Of a DNA stretch of 64,000 nucleotides, positions 9,122 to 17,642 are shown one piece after another; the stretch's first letter is position 1; the number at the start of each line of letters is the position of its first letter. The stretch lies in the NCBI RefSeq assembly GCF_013240295.1, contig NZ_JABETK010000002.1, positions 744,001 through 808,000 of the forward strand, written 5' to 3'. The position numbers were made by a program, and so were the translations under genes. A model generated the notes under the pieces. The model was given only the letters and a program-made list of their open reading frames with translations, searched no databases and was not told the origin of the DNA. The DNA is from Neoaquamicrobium sediminum. Lineage in GTDB: Bacteria > Pseudomonadota > Alphaproteobacteria > Rhizobiales > Rhizobiaceae.

Positions 9122-9311
9122 AGTGTCGTCTCCCCTTTGACGAGATCACTATGGCAGACGGGAATTTATTCCGCGCAAAAGAGCGAAGTATAACTTTCCT
9201 CAAAACAAGAGAGTTATTTGTGTAACTATGAATAGAATAAGAATAAAAATAGAATAGATTTTGATTAAAATTGTAGGTAATTCGGAGCTGCAGTCCCGAT
9301 GCCGCAAATGC

Positions 9312-9338
9312 AAAAAGGCCGGCGCAATGGCCGGCCTT
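9312..9338 (-). terminator. Intrinsic terminator of the PilZ gene
   Basis: Minus-strand hairpin AAGGCCGG...CCGGCCTT (9315-9322 with 9331-9338) followed by a run of T (A-run 9312-9316). It lies 26 bases after the stop of the PilZ gene. Confidence 0.7.
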
Positions 9339-9363
9339 GAAAGTATGGATTGTGAGGTAGGGG

Positions 9364-10002
9364 CTAGTGGCCGCTGAAGTGCGCGGCGAGCGTTTCTTCC
9401 CGCTGCACCATCGCGAACTCGATGGCGATGCCGTCGTCGAAGTGTCGGACGACGCGGCCGCGCATGTTGCCGAGCGTCACCTCGACGCCCAGTGCCGGCT
9501 TGACGTCGAGCTCGATCGCGGCGCCCGAAAGCGAAAGATCGATGATGCGGCACTTGTATTGGCGGCCGTCGCCCATGTGGAGCACGGTCATCGGATTGCG
9601 CGGCGACACGCGTTCGTGACGGCGATCTTCCGGCAGGTCGAGTTCGTGCCTGTTGGCAAGCCACGTAAGCTGCGCGGCAAGCTTGTCGCGCTTGCGCTCC
9701 GAAGCCAGGATCGTCATCGCGAAGCCGGTTTCGAGACGACGCGTAACGACGCCCTCCACGCGACCGATATGGTCGAGATAGGCAATGACCTTCTCGCCGA
9801 GCTGGCCGGGATGGTTTGACAGAAACGAGACATCGCCCGGCGACATGTCGATCACCTGACATGGGTGTTCGGATCGGTCCTCAAGCATGTAACGGCCGTA
9901 CACCTTCACCGGCACGCGCTGAAAGTTGCGTCTTTCCGTTCGTGACGGCGCTGTGTGGCTCGCCGCTAAAATCATGCTCGAATCCGCCTCGCTCATTTCC
10001 AT
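9364..10002 (-). CDS. Tandem PilZ-domain protein
   Basis: 212-residue cytosolic protein with two PilZ domains, receptors for cyclic di-GMP. The first has RRNFQR near residue 25 and IDMSPGDVSF near 50. The second has DRRHERV near 126 and IDLSLSGAAIEL near 153. The arginine pair and the D/N-x-S-x-x-G element needed for ligand binding are clear in domain 2; in domain 1 the Gly position is shifted, so binding there may be weaker. No output domain is attached. It probably modulates motility or envelope functions, but the partner is not evident. Confidence 0.88.
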   Translation of the reverse strand: MEMSEADSSMILAASHTAPSRTERRNFQRVPVKVYGRYMLEDRSEHPCQVIDMSPGDVSFLSNHPGQLGEKVIAYLDHIGRVEGVVTRRLETGFAMTILASERKRDKLAAQLTWLANRHELDLPEDRRHERVSPRNPMTVLHMGDGRQYKCRIIDLSLSGAAIELDVKPALGVEVTLGNMRGRVVRHFDDGIAIEFAMVQREETLAAHFSGH

Positions 10003-10089
10003 GCTTCGCGCATGGCGAAGACGTTGGCGAAACGTTATTCTCGGATCGGTTAATATCCGGTAAGCCGAACGTGTCGGCTGTGCGACAAG

Positions 10090-10731
10090 TTAACCGTCTT
10101 TGCCGCCGTCGAAGACGACGAGGTGGCGGATGCGACGGCCGTGTTCCGGGCTTGGCGGCTCGCTGCCGATGATGTGCGCGGCGCCGGGCGCGATGGACGG
10201 CACAGACATCGTCGGGCGGGCGGCTGAAAACACCGATTCGTGGTCGGGATCGACGACACGCAGCGTATCGACTTTGCCTTCGACGATCGGGTCGGCGCCG
10301 AGCCAGTAGGGCTTGGCGAGGGGCGTGATCGCACCCAGCGAGCGCGGGCTGCCGAGGCCACCTTCGAGCGGTAGCAACACCAGCTCGAAAAGATTGACCT
10401 TTCCGCCCTGGCTGAGACCCTCATAGGTGACCGTGACCACGGATTTCTCGTGGAAGGCGCTGTGCGCCACGCGCGCGATCATGCGCTGGTCGCGACGCGC
10501 CCAGATGGACGGAAAGGAGTAGCCCTTGAGTTCGCGCCCGTAGGTTGCGCACAGGCGGGTTCCTGCGAGCCGGAAGACCGGTTCGCCGCGCGTGTCCTTC
10601 TCCAGGATGAATGTATCGGCCAGCAGGGTCTTGATGTCCGCCGGTTCGATCTCGGTGCGCCGCGGTGCAGGCCGCCCTTTGCGCAGCCTGTTCCAGTATT
10701 GGAACAACGCGATCGATCCTTCCTGTTTCAT
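10090..10731 (-). CDS. PAS domain-containing protein (PAS_5 type)
   Basis: 213-residue cytosolic protein whose N-terminal ~150 residues match the short alphaproteobacterial PAS_5 family: WNRLRKGRPAPRRTEIEP opening, ADTFILE, FRLAGTRLCATYGRELKG and a final beta-sheet segment LFELVLLPLEG. No kinase, cyclase or DNA-binding domain is attached, so signalling would need a partner. It is adjacent and co-oriented with the PilZ gene but separated by 87 bases. The C-terminal ~60 residues are not recognisable. Function unknown. Confidence 0.75.
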   Translation of the reverse strand: MKQEGSIALFQYWNRLRKGRPAPRRTEIEPADIKTLLADTFILEKDTRGEPVFRLAGTRLCATYGRELKGYSFPSIWARRDQRMIARVAHSAFHEKSVVTVTYEGLSQGGKVNLFELVLLPLEGGLGSPRSLGAITPLAKPYWLGADPIVEGKVDTLRVVDPDHESVFSAARPTMSVPSIAPGAAHIIGSEPPSPEHGRRIRHLVVFDGGKDG

Positions 10732-10887
10732 GCTTCCTGCCGCCCCTTGTCCCTTTGCGGTTGTGTCATCGGTGAACAGAAACGAATCCCTCCGATGTGC
10801 TACATGGACGGACAGGCAGAACCCGTGCCAGTCCCGTTAACCGTTGTTCACGGCGTTCGGGTTCGTTAAGGTTAACAAAGGGTTTAC

Positions 10888-11027
10888 GTTGCCGGTTGGC
10901 AACTGGTGTGACACCTTCCAGTCACTCCAAGGGGACGACGCTTCGGCGGGAACTCCAGTCAGAAGAAAATCTTGGGGGTGAGCAGGGGGCTCGACCAAAG
11001 CCGTTCGGGGAAACCCGGACGGCTTTT
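10888..11027 (+). ncRNA. Candidate small RNA upstream of the rhomboid gene
   Basis: The 347-base gap 10732-11078 contains a compact structured element. It begins with a perfect GTTGCC-GGTT-GGCAAC hairpin (10888-10903). A nested ACTGG...CCAGT stem and a GACGC-TTCG-GCG stem-loop follow, and it ends in a strong intrinsic terminator whose last T is about 11027. The rhomboid ATG is about 50 bases beyond, so the transcript would stop before it. The terminator's single wobble is U-G only on the plus strand. It may be an sRNA or a transcription-attenuating leader for the rhomboid gene. The 5' end is inferred. Confidence 0.4.
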
Positions 11028-11030
11028 CAT
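10997..11030 (+). terminator. Intrinsic terminator with GAAA tetraloop
   Basis: Stem AAAGCCGTTCGGG / CCCGGACGGCTTT around a GAAA loop (10997-11009 with 11014-11026), followed by TTTTCATTT. There is no protein gene immediately upstream on this strand. Confidence 0.7.
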
Positions 11031-11078
11031 TTGCGCGACAGGGTGCTAGCGCAAAGGACCCGTTGCAGATTGTCAGCC

Positions 11079-11825
11079 ATGTCTTCCGATTCCGATCCGC
11101 AAAGCCGTCCCGTCGAGGATGAGATCGCCGAAAGCGGCGAACCGGCACCGCAGCGCGAGCCGGTATTCAACCTGCCGAAGATCGTCGTCGCGCTGCTTGC
11201 CATCTGTGTCGGCATTCACCTGGTGCGCGCGTATCTCCTGACCGACCGGCAGGATTTCGAAGTGATACTGCGCTTCGCCTTCATCCCGATTCGTTACACC
11301 GGTGGTTATGCCCTCGACCTTTACGCGTTCGCGGGGCCATGGACCTACGCCTTCCTCCATGGCGGCTTCGCGCATCTGATCGTGAACATGGTCTGGCTGG
11401 CTGCCTTCGGCTCGCCGCTGGCCAACCGCATCGGGGCGTCGCGGTTCGTTGCGTTCTGGTTGGTTACCTCGCTTGCGGCGGTGGGACTGCATTTCGTGCT
11501 GCACCCGTTCGATCCTGCTCCGCTGGTCGGCGCATCAGGCGCTATCTCGGGCATGATGGGTGCTGCCGCGCGCTTCGGCTTCCAGATCGACCGCCGCCAG
11601 GGGCAGGGCGCGTTCGCGGGACCGGTGCTCTCGATCCCTGCCGTCTTCCGCTCGCGCGCTGTCGTCGCATTCCTGGCAGTCTGGATGGTGGTCAATCTCG
11701 TGATGGGGCTTGGCGTTGGCGCACCGGGTTCCGAAAACCCGATCGCATGGGAGGCCCATATCGGTGGCTTCCTGGCCGGCTTCTTTCTAGTCCGGCTGTT
11801 CGACCGGCGCCTGTCGCACGACTGA
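11079..11825 (+). CDS. Rhomboid family intramembrane serine protease
   Basis: 248-residue membrane protein with about six or seven helices. The catalytic dyad is visible as GASGAISG (Ser, near residue 151) and AHIGGFLAGF (His, near residue 226). The family HGGFAHLIVNMVWLAAFG motif is near 90-107. The start ATG (11079) gives MSSDSDPQSRP. The frame is open much further upstream, but that extension runs through the structured RNA region and is not protein-like. Substrate unknown. Confidence 0.9.
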   Translation: MSSDSDPQSRPVEDEIAESGEPAPQREPVFNLPKIVVALLAICVGIHLVRAYLLTDRQDFEVILRFAFIPIRYTGGYALDLYAFAGPWTYAFLHGGFAHLIVNMVWLAAFGSPLANRIGASRFVAFWLVTSLAAVGLHFVLHPFDPAPLVGASGAISGMMGAAARFGFQIDRRQGQGAFAGPVLSIPAVFRSRAVVAFLAVWMVVNLVMGLGVGAPGSENPIAWEAHIGGFLAGFFLVRLFDRRLSHD

Positions 11826-11906
11826 CGCATTCCGACTGACTTGAAAACGGTTCGAGCCGAGCGCACCATGTGCCATCGCGGACCAACAAGCCGAGAGGAG
11901 CGTGCG

Positions 11907-12338
11907 ATGACGGTCAGGTTGATACTGGAGGAAAAAGGTCGCGACGTTGTTACACTGGAGCCCGGCGCGACGCTGGCGCAGGCCGCCCAGCTTCTGGGCG
12001 CACGGCGCATTGGCGCGGTGGTGGTAACGGCGGGCGACCGCAAGATCCGCGGTATCCTCTCGGAGCGCGACATCGTGAGGGCCGTGGGCGAACTTGGCAC
12101 GGAGGCGCTGTCGTTGACCGTCGACAAGGCCATGACGGCAAAGGTCAGCACCTGCCGGGAAGCCAATACCGTCAACGAAGTGATGGAAATCATGACGCGC
12201 GGACGTTTCCGCCACCTGCCGGTCGAAAAGGACGGGCAACTGGACGGCATCATCTCCATCGGTGACGTGGTGAAGTTGCGCATCGAGGAAGTCGAGCGCG
12301 AGGCCGAGCAGATCAGGGAATATATTGCGACCGCATAA
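11907..12338 (+). CDS. CBS-domain protein
   Basis: 143-residue soluble protein made almost entirely of two CBS motifs forming one Bateman module (about residues 10-65 and 75-130), with LSERDIVRAVG and GIISIGDVVKLR as the two repeat ends. Such stand-alone modules bind adenine nucleotides or NAD(H) and regulate partner enzymes. A strong GAGAGGAG Shine-Dalgarno just upstream decides the ATG at 11907 over an in-frame ATG at 11841. The partner is unknown. Confidence 0.9.
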   Translation: MTVRLILEEKGRDVVTLEPGATLAQAAQLLGARRIGAVVVTAGDRKIRGILSERDIVRAVGELGTEALSLTVDKAMTAKVSTCREANTVNEVMEIMTRGRFRHLPVEKDGQLDGIISIGDVVKLRIEEVEREAEQIREYIATA

Positions 12339-12386
12339 AGTTGACGCCCGCCGGGGCCGGTTGGTCCCGACGGGTTTGCGGACGGA

Positions 12387-12644
12387 TCAGCGGTTGTCCT
12401 GCCTGGCGCGTACCAGTTCGAGACCGCGCCGCGTGATGCGGTAAGGCCCTCCGCCTTTCGAGGCCACGGCGTTGCGCCGCTTCAGCCTGCGGAAAAGGTC
12501 GACATCGAAACCGGCAAAACGCCAGTTGTCGCGCGTGTGGCAATGAGCTGCCGCGATACGGCCCTGCTCGTCTTTCTCGAGTTCGATCCATCCGCCCTGC
12601 GCCAACAGGTGGAGGATGCGCTGTTCAGCGCGTGTGATGTTCAT
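12387..12644 (-). CDS. YjhX/TopAI-family toxin homologue
   Basis: 85-residue protein closely resembling YjhX (UPF0386): MNITRAEQRILHLLAQGGWI, CHTRDNWR, FRRLKRRNAVASKGGGPYRIT and a C-terminal RARQDNR. In E. coli this protein (TopAI) inhibits topoisomerase I and is neutralised by YjhQ, a GNAT-type partner. No partner gene is adjacent here; the nearest GNAT gene is at 14472. The start at 12644 gives the family N-terminus; the frame runs 14 codons further upstream without conservation. Whether it is toxic here is unknown. Confidence 0.85.
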   Translation of the reverse strand: MNITRAEQRILHLLAQGGWIELEKDEQGRIAAAHCHTRDNWRFAGFDVDLFRRLKRRNAVASKGGGPYRITRRGLELVRARQDNR

Positions 12645-12969
12645 TGGAAAAAGTCCCGAAAACCCGGCCAAAAGGCCGAACGACAATCACGCCGCCGCGT
12701 AAGCGGGGCGTCGTTACTCGGTTTTCATGCCCTGACGATTTTGGACGTCAGGGCTTCAGCGGGACTCAAAGCTGGTGGACATAAAACACCCTGTAATGCA
12801 CGCGCTACATAGGCGAGATCGTCCGCGTCGTCCAGATGCGGGTGGTGACCATAGGCTTGCAACAGCCTGACAAGGGCGAATCGCTTGCATGGACGCGCGC
12901 TTTGATCTAGCGAAAGCCGCATGCAGAAAGGCGCGAAAGCGCGACAACGCCACAGCGAACCGGACTTCC
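12645..12969. other. Divergent intergenic region between yjhX and gatB
   Basis: 325 bases that must hold both promoters. A 9-bp inverted repeat GCCCTGACG / CGTCAGGGC (12729-12737 with 12746-12754) has an 8-base loop and no T-tract on either side. A 65-codon minus ORF (12725-12922) is open but has no recognisable family or good Shine-Dalgarno. Nothing else stands out. Confidence 0.6.
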
Positions 12970-14469
12970 ATGACGATCATCGATACCCGCACACCCGACC
13001 CCAAGCGCCTGATCGCTGGTGCGACCGGCGACTGGGAGGTCATCATCGGCCTGGAGGTGCACGCACAGGTGACCTCCGAGGCAAAGCTGTTCTCTGGCGC
13101 TTCGACCGCCTTCGGCGCGGAGCCGAACGCCAATGTCAGCCTCGTCGACGCGGCGATGCCCGGCATGCTGCCGGTTATCAACGAGGAATGCGTGCGCCAG
13201 GCGATCCGCACCGGGCTGGGCCTCAAGGCGCAGATCAACCTGAAATCGGTATTCGATCGCAAGAACTACTTCTATCCCGACCTGCCGCAGGGCTACCAGA
13301 TTTCGCAGTTCAAGCAGCCGATCGTCGGTGAAGGCACCGTGACGATCTCTGTCGGGCCCGACAAGAAGGGCAACTTCGAGGACATCGAGGTCGGCATCGA
13401 GCGGCTGCATCTCGAGCAGGACGCGGGCAAGTCGATGCACGACCAGCACCCGACGATGTCTTTCGTCGACCTGAACCGATCCGGCGTCGCGCTGATGGAG
13501 ATCGTTTCCAAACCGGACATGCGCTCGTCGGACGAGGCGAAGGCGTATCTGACCAAGCTGCGCACCATCGTGCGCTATCTCGGCACCTGCGACGGCAACA
13601 TGGACGAGGGCTCGATGCGCGCCGACGTGAACGTGTCGGTGCGCCGGCCGGGCGGAGACTTCGGCACGCGTTGCGAGATCAAGAACGTCAACTCGATCCG
13701 ATTCGTCGGACAGGCGATCGAGTACGAGGCCCGCCGTCAGATCGGCATTCTGGAGGACGGCGGCTCGATCGACCAGGAAACGCGGCTGTTCGACCCGAAC
13801 AAGGGGGAGACCCGGTCGATGCGTTCCAAGGAAGAAGCGCACGACTACCGCTATTTCCCGGATCCCGACCTGCTGCCGCTCGAATTCGACCAGGCCTATG
13901 TCGATGCGCTGGCCGAGCATCTGCCTGAACTGCCGGACGACAAGAAGGCGCGGCTCGTCGAGAGCCTGGGCCTGTCGGCCTACGACGCATCGATTCTGGT
14001 CTCCGAGAAGGCGATCGCCGATTATTACGAGAAGGTCGCAGCCGGCCGCGACGGCAAGGCGGCCGCCAACTGGGTCATCAACGACCTGCTGGGCCAGTTG
14101 AACAAATCCGGCAAGGATATTGAAGAGACTCCAGTTTCGCCCGATCAGCTCGGCGCTATCATCGACCTGATCAAGGAAGGCACGATCTCCGGCAAGATCG
14201 CCAAGGACCTGTTCGAAATCGTCTGGAACGAGGGCGGCGACCCGCGTGCGTTGGTCGAAGAGCGCGGCATGAAGCAGGTGACTGACACCGGCGCCATCGA
14301 AAAGGCCGTCGACGAGGTGATCGCCGCCAACCCGGAAAAGGTCGAGCAGGCCAAGGCCAAGCCGACGCTTGCCGGATGGTTCGTCGGCCAGGTGATGAAG
14401 GCCACCGGTGGCAAGGCCAATCCGCAGGCGGTGAACGACCTGGTCAAGGCCCGCCTGGGGATCGAATAG
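12970..14469 (+). CDS. gatB: Asp-tRNA(Asn)/Glu-tRNA(Gln) amidotransferase subunit B
   Basis: 499-residue GatB, the kinase/tRNA-binding subunit of GatCAB that converts Glu-tRNA(Gln) and Asp-tRNA(Asn) to the correct amidated forms. Clear motifs: [13 protein letters not shown] near residue 20, [14 protein letters not shown] near 105, [17 protein letters not shown] near 175, and the C-terminal YqeY/tail domain. The ATG at 12970 is chosen because the 27 extra residues from 12889 are not conserved. gatC and gatA are not in the window, which is normal for unlinked gat genes. A GNAT gene follows after 2 bases. Confidence 0.97.
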   Translation: MTIIDTRTPDPKRLIAGATGDWEVIIGLEVHAQVTSEAKLFSGASTAFGAEPNANVSLVDAAMPGMLPVINEECVRQAIRTGLGLKAQINLKSVFDRKNYFYPDLPQGYQISQFKQPIVGEGTVTISVGPDKKGNFEDIEVGIERLHLEQDAGKSMHDQHPTMSFVDLNRSGVALMEIVSKPDMRSSDEAKAYLTKLRTIVRYLGTCDGNMDEGSMRADVNVSVRRPGGDFGTRCEIKNVNSIRFVGQAIEYEARRQIGILEDGGSIDQETRLFDPNKGETRSMRSKEEAHDYRYFPDPDLLPLEFDQAYVDALAEHLPELPDDKKARLVESLGLSAYDASILVSEKAIADYYEKVAAGRDGKAAANWVINDLLGQLNKSGKDIEETPVSPDQLGAIIDLIKEGTISGKIAKDLFEIVWNEGGDPRALVEERGMKQVTDTGAIEKAVDEVIAANPEKVEQAKAKPTLAGWFVGQVMKATGGKANPQAVNDLVKARLGIE

Positions 14470-14471
14470 CC

Positions 14472-14972
14472 ATGTTCGTGCGCACGGCCTCGTCGCGAGA
14501 CATCGAAGCCGTGCGCGCCCTGCTGGTCGAAACCTGGCACGACACCTACGATGCGATCTACGGCCCGGAACGCGTGACTGCGATCACCGACGACTGGCAT
14601 TCGATCGCCTCGCTCGAGGCGCGGCTGGTCAGGCCGAATTCCGAGTTTCTGGTTGCCGACGACGGCGAGCGCATCGGCGGCATGGCCTTCGCCTCGGCCG
14701 CCGACGACGGTAAGACCGTGATGCTGCATCAGCTTTACGTTCAGCCGGACTTTCAGGGCAGGGGCATTGGCGGCCTCTTGCTGGACGAGATCGAAAGCTG
14801 CTTTCCCGACGCCGACAAATTGCGGCTGGAAGTCGAGGAGGCCAATGCCAAGGCCGTCGCCTTCTATCTGGCGCAGGGCTTCGCCAAGGTCGGCATGACG
14901 GCCAACTGCGGCAGCAGCGGTTCCGACATCCCCGCAGCCATCTACGAGCGTCCCATCGTCTGGGCCGACTGA
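14472..14972 (+). CDS. GNAT family N-acetyltransferase
   Basis: 166-residue acetyltransferase with the GNAT acetyl-CoA loop QPDFQGRGIGGLLLDEIE (about residues 94-111) and the later NAKAVAFYLAQGFAKVG element. The substrate cannot be deduced. It starts 2 bases after gatB and is probably co-transcribed. YjhQ, the antitoxin of YjhX in E. coli, is also a GNAT-type protein, but the 1.8-kb separation and opposite strand make a functional link to the 12387 gene speculative. Confidence 0.88.
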   Translation: MFVRTASSRDIEAVRALLVETWHDTYDAIYGPERVTAITDDWHSIASLEARLVRPNSEFLVADDGERIGGMAFASAADDGKTVMLHQLYVQPDFQGRGIGGLLLDEIESCFPDADKLRLEVEEANAKAVAFYLAQGFAKVGMTANCGSSGSDIPAAIYERPIVWAD

Positions 14973-15046
14973 AACCCCGGCTGTTGCATTGTGCGCCACG
15001 CCGCGAGCGGCTATTGCGGGCCGACTTCAATTGAACCGGACCTGCC

Positions 15047-16036
15047 ATGACCACCGGACTGCCCTTCGACGACTATCGCCAGCTTCTGAAGACCTTGCCA
15101 GGGCCTGATATGGCCGCGCGCGACCGTGCGGAGGCGCGCAACGAGATGCTGTCGAGACAGGGCCCTTCGCTAGGTCGGCTGGGCGAGATCTCCGAATGGC
15201 TGGCAGCCTGGACAGGGCGTGACCCGCAGGTGCTGCGCCCGCTGGTAGCCCTGTTTGCCGGCACACACGGCATGACCCGGCATGGCATCTCCCGCCGCGC
15301 GGCCGACGAAACGCAAGCCATGATCGAGCACGCGGCGGCGGGCGGCGCAGCCGTCAACCAGCTTTGCGCTGCAAACGATCTTGGCCTGAAGATTTTCGAC
15401 CTGGCGCTGCATATGCCGGTGGGCGACATCACCGTCGAGCCGGCGCTGGACGAGCGCGGCTGTGCGGCCACCATGGCCTTCGGCATGGAAGCCGTGGCGG
15501 GCGGCATCGACCTGCTTTGCGTTTGCGGCGTGGGTGCAGGCGGCACAACCTCGGCGGCTGCCCTGATGGCGGCCTTGTTCGGCGGTGACGCGGCCGACTG
15601 GGTCGGGCCGGGCGCTGGTGCCGACGATGAGATGATTACGCGGAAGGTGGAGGTGGTGGACAAGGCAATCGCCCACCACGGAACGAACCTGAAAGACCCG
15701 CTCGAAGCGCTACGCAGGCTGGGTGGCCGGGAATTCGCGGCCATCGCGGGCACGATCCTCGCGGCCCGCGTCGAGAAGGTCCCGGTAATCCTGGATGGCT
15801 ACGCGGCGCTGGCCGCTGCTGCCGTTCTGAAGGCGGCAGAACCGGGCGCGATCGACCATTGCCTGCTGGCGCATTGCTCGACCGAGCCGGGAATGGCCCG
15901 TGCGGCACGGCTGATGGGGCTCGAGCCACTTCTCGACCTATCGCTTGGCGATGGGGAGGGGATCGGTGCCGCACTTGCGGCGGGCGTCGTCAAGAACGCC
16001 GCCCTGGTGCATTCCGGCATGGTTGTCCGGACTTAG
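15047..16036 (+). CDS. cobT: Nicotinate-nucleotide--dimethylbenzimidazole phosphoribosyltransferase
   Basis: 329-residue CobT (CobU in Pseudomonas nomenclature), making alpha-ribazole phosphate for the lower ligand of cobalamin. FAGTHGMTRHGIS, LALHMPVGDITVEPALDE and GVGAGGTTSAAALMAALFG are family blocks. The catalytic Glu is in GEGIGAALA near residue 306. It lies alone, without cobS/cobV. It overlaps the convergent histidine kinase gene by 4 bases (CTTAGC region), so their 3' ends share sequence. No B12 riboswitch is visible in the 74-base gap upstream. Confidence 0.94.
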   Translation: MTTGLPFDDYRQLLKTLPGPDMAARDRAEARNEMLSRQGPSLGRLGEISEWLAAWTGRDPQVLRPLVALFAGTHGMTRHGISRRAADETQAMIEHAAAGGAAVNQLCAANDLGLKIFDLALHMPVGDITVEPALDERGCAATMAFGMEAVAGGIDLLCVCGVGAGGTTSAAALMAALFGGDAADWVGPGAGADDEMITRKVEVVDKAIAHHGTNLKDPLEALRRLGGREFAAIAGTILAARVEKVPVILDGYAALAAAAVLKAAEPGAIDHCLLAHCSTEPGMARAARLMGLEPLLDLSLGDGEGIGAALAAGVVKNAALVHSGMVVRT

Positions 16037-17568
16037 CGCCGCCTGCCGCCCGCCGCGGCAACCTTTTCGGTCGGCAGCGCCGGCAGTTCTTCCATGATGC
16101 GATAGGGCGGCAGGATCGCGATGGCTTCCGTGCCCTCGCGCAGCTTGGAATGAAGCTGGAACTCGCCGCCATGCAGCGCGATCAGCCCCTGGACGATCGG
16201 CAGGCCGAGCCCGGTGCCTTGTTCGGCGCTCTTGATGGCGATCGAGCCCTGGCCGAACGCCGACAGGACGATCGGCAACTCGTCGTCGGGAATGCCGGGG
16301 CCGTTATCCTTCACCGAGATGTACTGGCCACCACCGGCCGTCCAGCCGACGCGCACACGCACTTCGCTGCCGCTGGGCGCGAACTTGACCGCGTTCGACA
16401 GCAGGTTCAGCGTCACCTGTCGCAGTGAACGCTCGTCGGCGAAGATGCGCGGCAGGTTCGGCTCGAACTGCTGCACGACGCGGATATCCTTGTTGCGCGC
16501 CTTCAGCTCCATCAGGTGGCAGCATTCCTCCACGACGGCTTCAAGCGACATCGGCTCTTCGCTGAGCTGGTAGCGGCCGGCTTCGATGCGAGAGAGATCG
16601 AGGATTTCGTTGATGAGATGCAGGAGATGCCGGCCGGAGCCGTTAATGTCTTTCGCATAGTCCCGATAGGTTTCGTTATGAAGCGGCCCCAGAACCTCGT
16701 TCGCCATCACCTCGGAGAAGCCGAGGATTGCGTTGAGCGGCGTGCGCAGTTCGTGGCTCATGGTGGCCAGAAAGCGCGATTTGGCGAGGTTTGCTTCTTC
16801 GGCACGTCTGCGTGCCTCGTCAGACATCGCCTTTGCCGTCTCCAACTCGGCGATCAGGCCATCCTTTTCGGCGCGGAACGACAGCAGCATCACGCTGGCC
16901 GAATGCAGGTGGCCGGCAACATAACTGAAGAACGGCAGCAATATGACGAGCAGGCCTGCCATGATCGCTTCCACAGGCTGCCAGCCGCTCGACATGGCGA
17001 CCGAGGCGGCAAAGATGCCGACCGGGAGCGCGAATGTGGTGGCCAGCGCACCACTGAGAGCCGACGAGATGATCGCGGTTGCCGCCATGACCAGAAGCAG
17101 GACGACAGCCTTGAGCACGGGAAACTGATCGATCTGACATTCATTGCAGGCAAGCCAGGCGAAATAGCTCCAGCCGATGCCGCTGACGAAATGGCCGAAA
17201 AGGAAGGCGCGCCGAACCTGTTTGGCGTTGATTTCTGTTGTTTCGGTGCGGTCCACGCGTCGGGCGATCAGCGCGAGCCCGCCGTAGCAGGCGATGGTGA
17301 CCAGCGCCCATGCAACGATGGTGAAGCCGACGCCCACAAACAGCCCCGCCGCCGTGACCGCCATGACGGTGAGGGGGATGGCGAGCGCCGTGTTGATCGT
17401 CGCGCGGGCGTGCAGTTTCAGCAGTTCGCGATCGTAGACCGGATTGCCGGCCTGCTGGGCGAGCCTGTCGCGCGTGCGACGCACGGCGCGCGCCACGTCG
17501 CTGTTGCGGTGCGCCTTGGTGCGGTCCACAATGTTCTTGTCGGTTGCGGTAGAGCGTTGTAACGCCAT
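16033..17568 (-). CDS. Membrane sensor histidine kinase, PleC/DivJ/PdhS type
   Basis: 511-residue kinase. Five or six hydrophobic helices span about residues 58-222. A coiled linker (EAKAMSDEARRRAEEANLAK-like) leads to the H-box FLATMSHELRTPLNAILGFS with His272. N-box LNLLSNAVKFAP, G1 DNGPGIPD and G2 GTGLGLPIVQGL follow. There is no PAS or receiver domain. The dimerisation helix is of the type shared by alphaproteobacterial cell-cycle kinases acting on DivK/PleD, but that role is inferred from H-box similarity only. No response regulator is adjacent, so it is an orphan kinase. Confidence 0.88.
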   Translation of the reverse strand: MALQRSTATDKNIVDRTKAHRNSDVARAVRRTRDRLAQQAGNPVYDRELLKLHARATINTALAIPLTVMAVTAAGLFVGVGFTIVAWALVTIACYGGLALIARRVDRTETTEINAKQVRRAFLFGHFVSGIGWSYFAWLACNECQIDQFPVLKAVVLLLVMAATAIISSALSGALATTFALPVGIFAASVAMSSGWQPVEAIMAGLLVILLPFFSYVAGHLHSASVMLLSFRAEKDGLIAELETAKAMSDEARRRAEEANLAKSRFLATMSHELRTPLNAILGFSEVMANEVLGPLHNETYRDYAKDINGSGRHLLHLINEILDLSRIEAGRYQLSEEPMSLEAVVEECCHLMELKARNKDIRVVQQFEPNLPRIFADERSLRQVTLNLLSNAVKFAPSGSEVRVRVGWTAGGGQYISVKDNGPGIPDDELPIVLSAFGQGSIAIKSAEQGTGLGLPIVQGLIALHGGEFQLHSKLREGTEAIAILPPYRIMEELPALPTEKVAAAGGRRR

Positions 17569-17642
17569 GGAAGATTACGATTTTCGCGCGATACTTTCGT
17601 TGCGGCACGCTAACGCGGAATGATTAAGAGACCCTTCCGTAG

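Noticed and set aside
12725-12922. 65-codon minus ORF in the yjhX-gatB gap
   Set aside because: No good ribosome site or family resemblance; it overlaps the likely gatB promoter region.
14973-15046. Possible cobalamin riboswitch before cobT
   Set aside because: The gap is only 74 bases, too short, and lacks any B12-box-like sequence.
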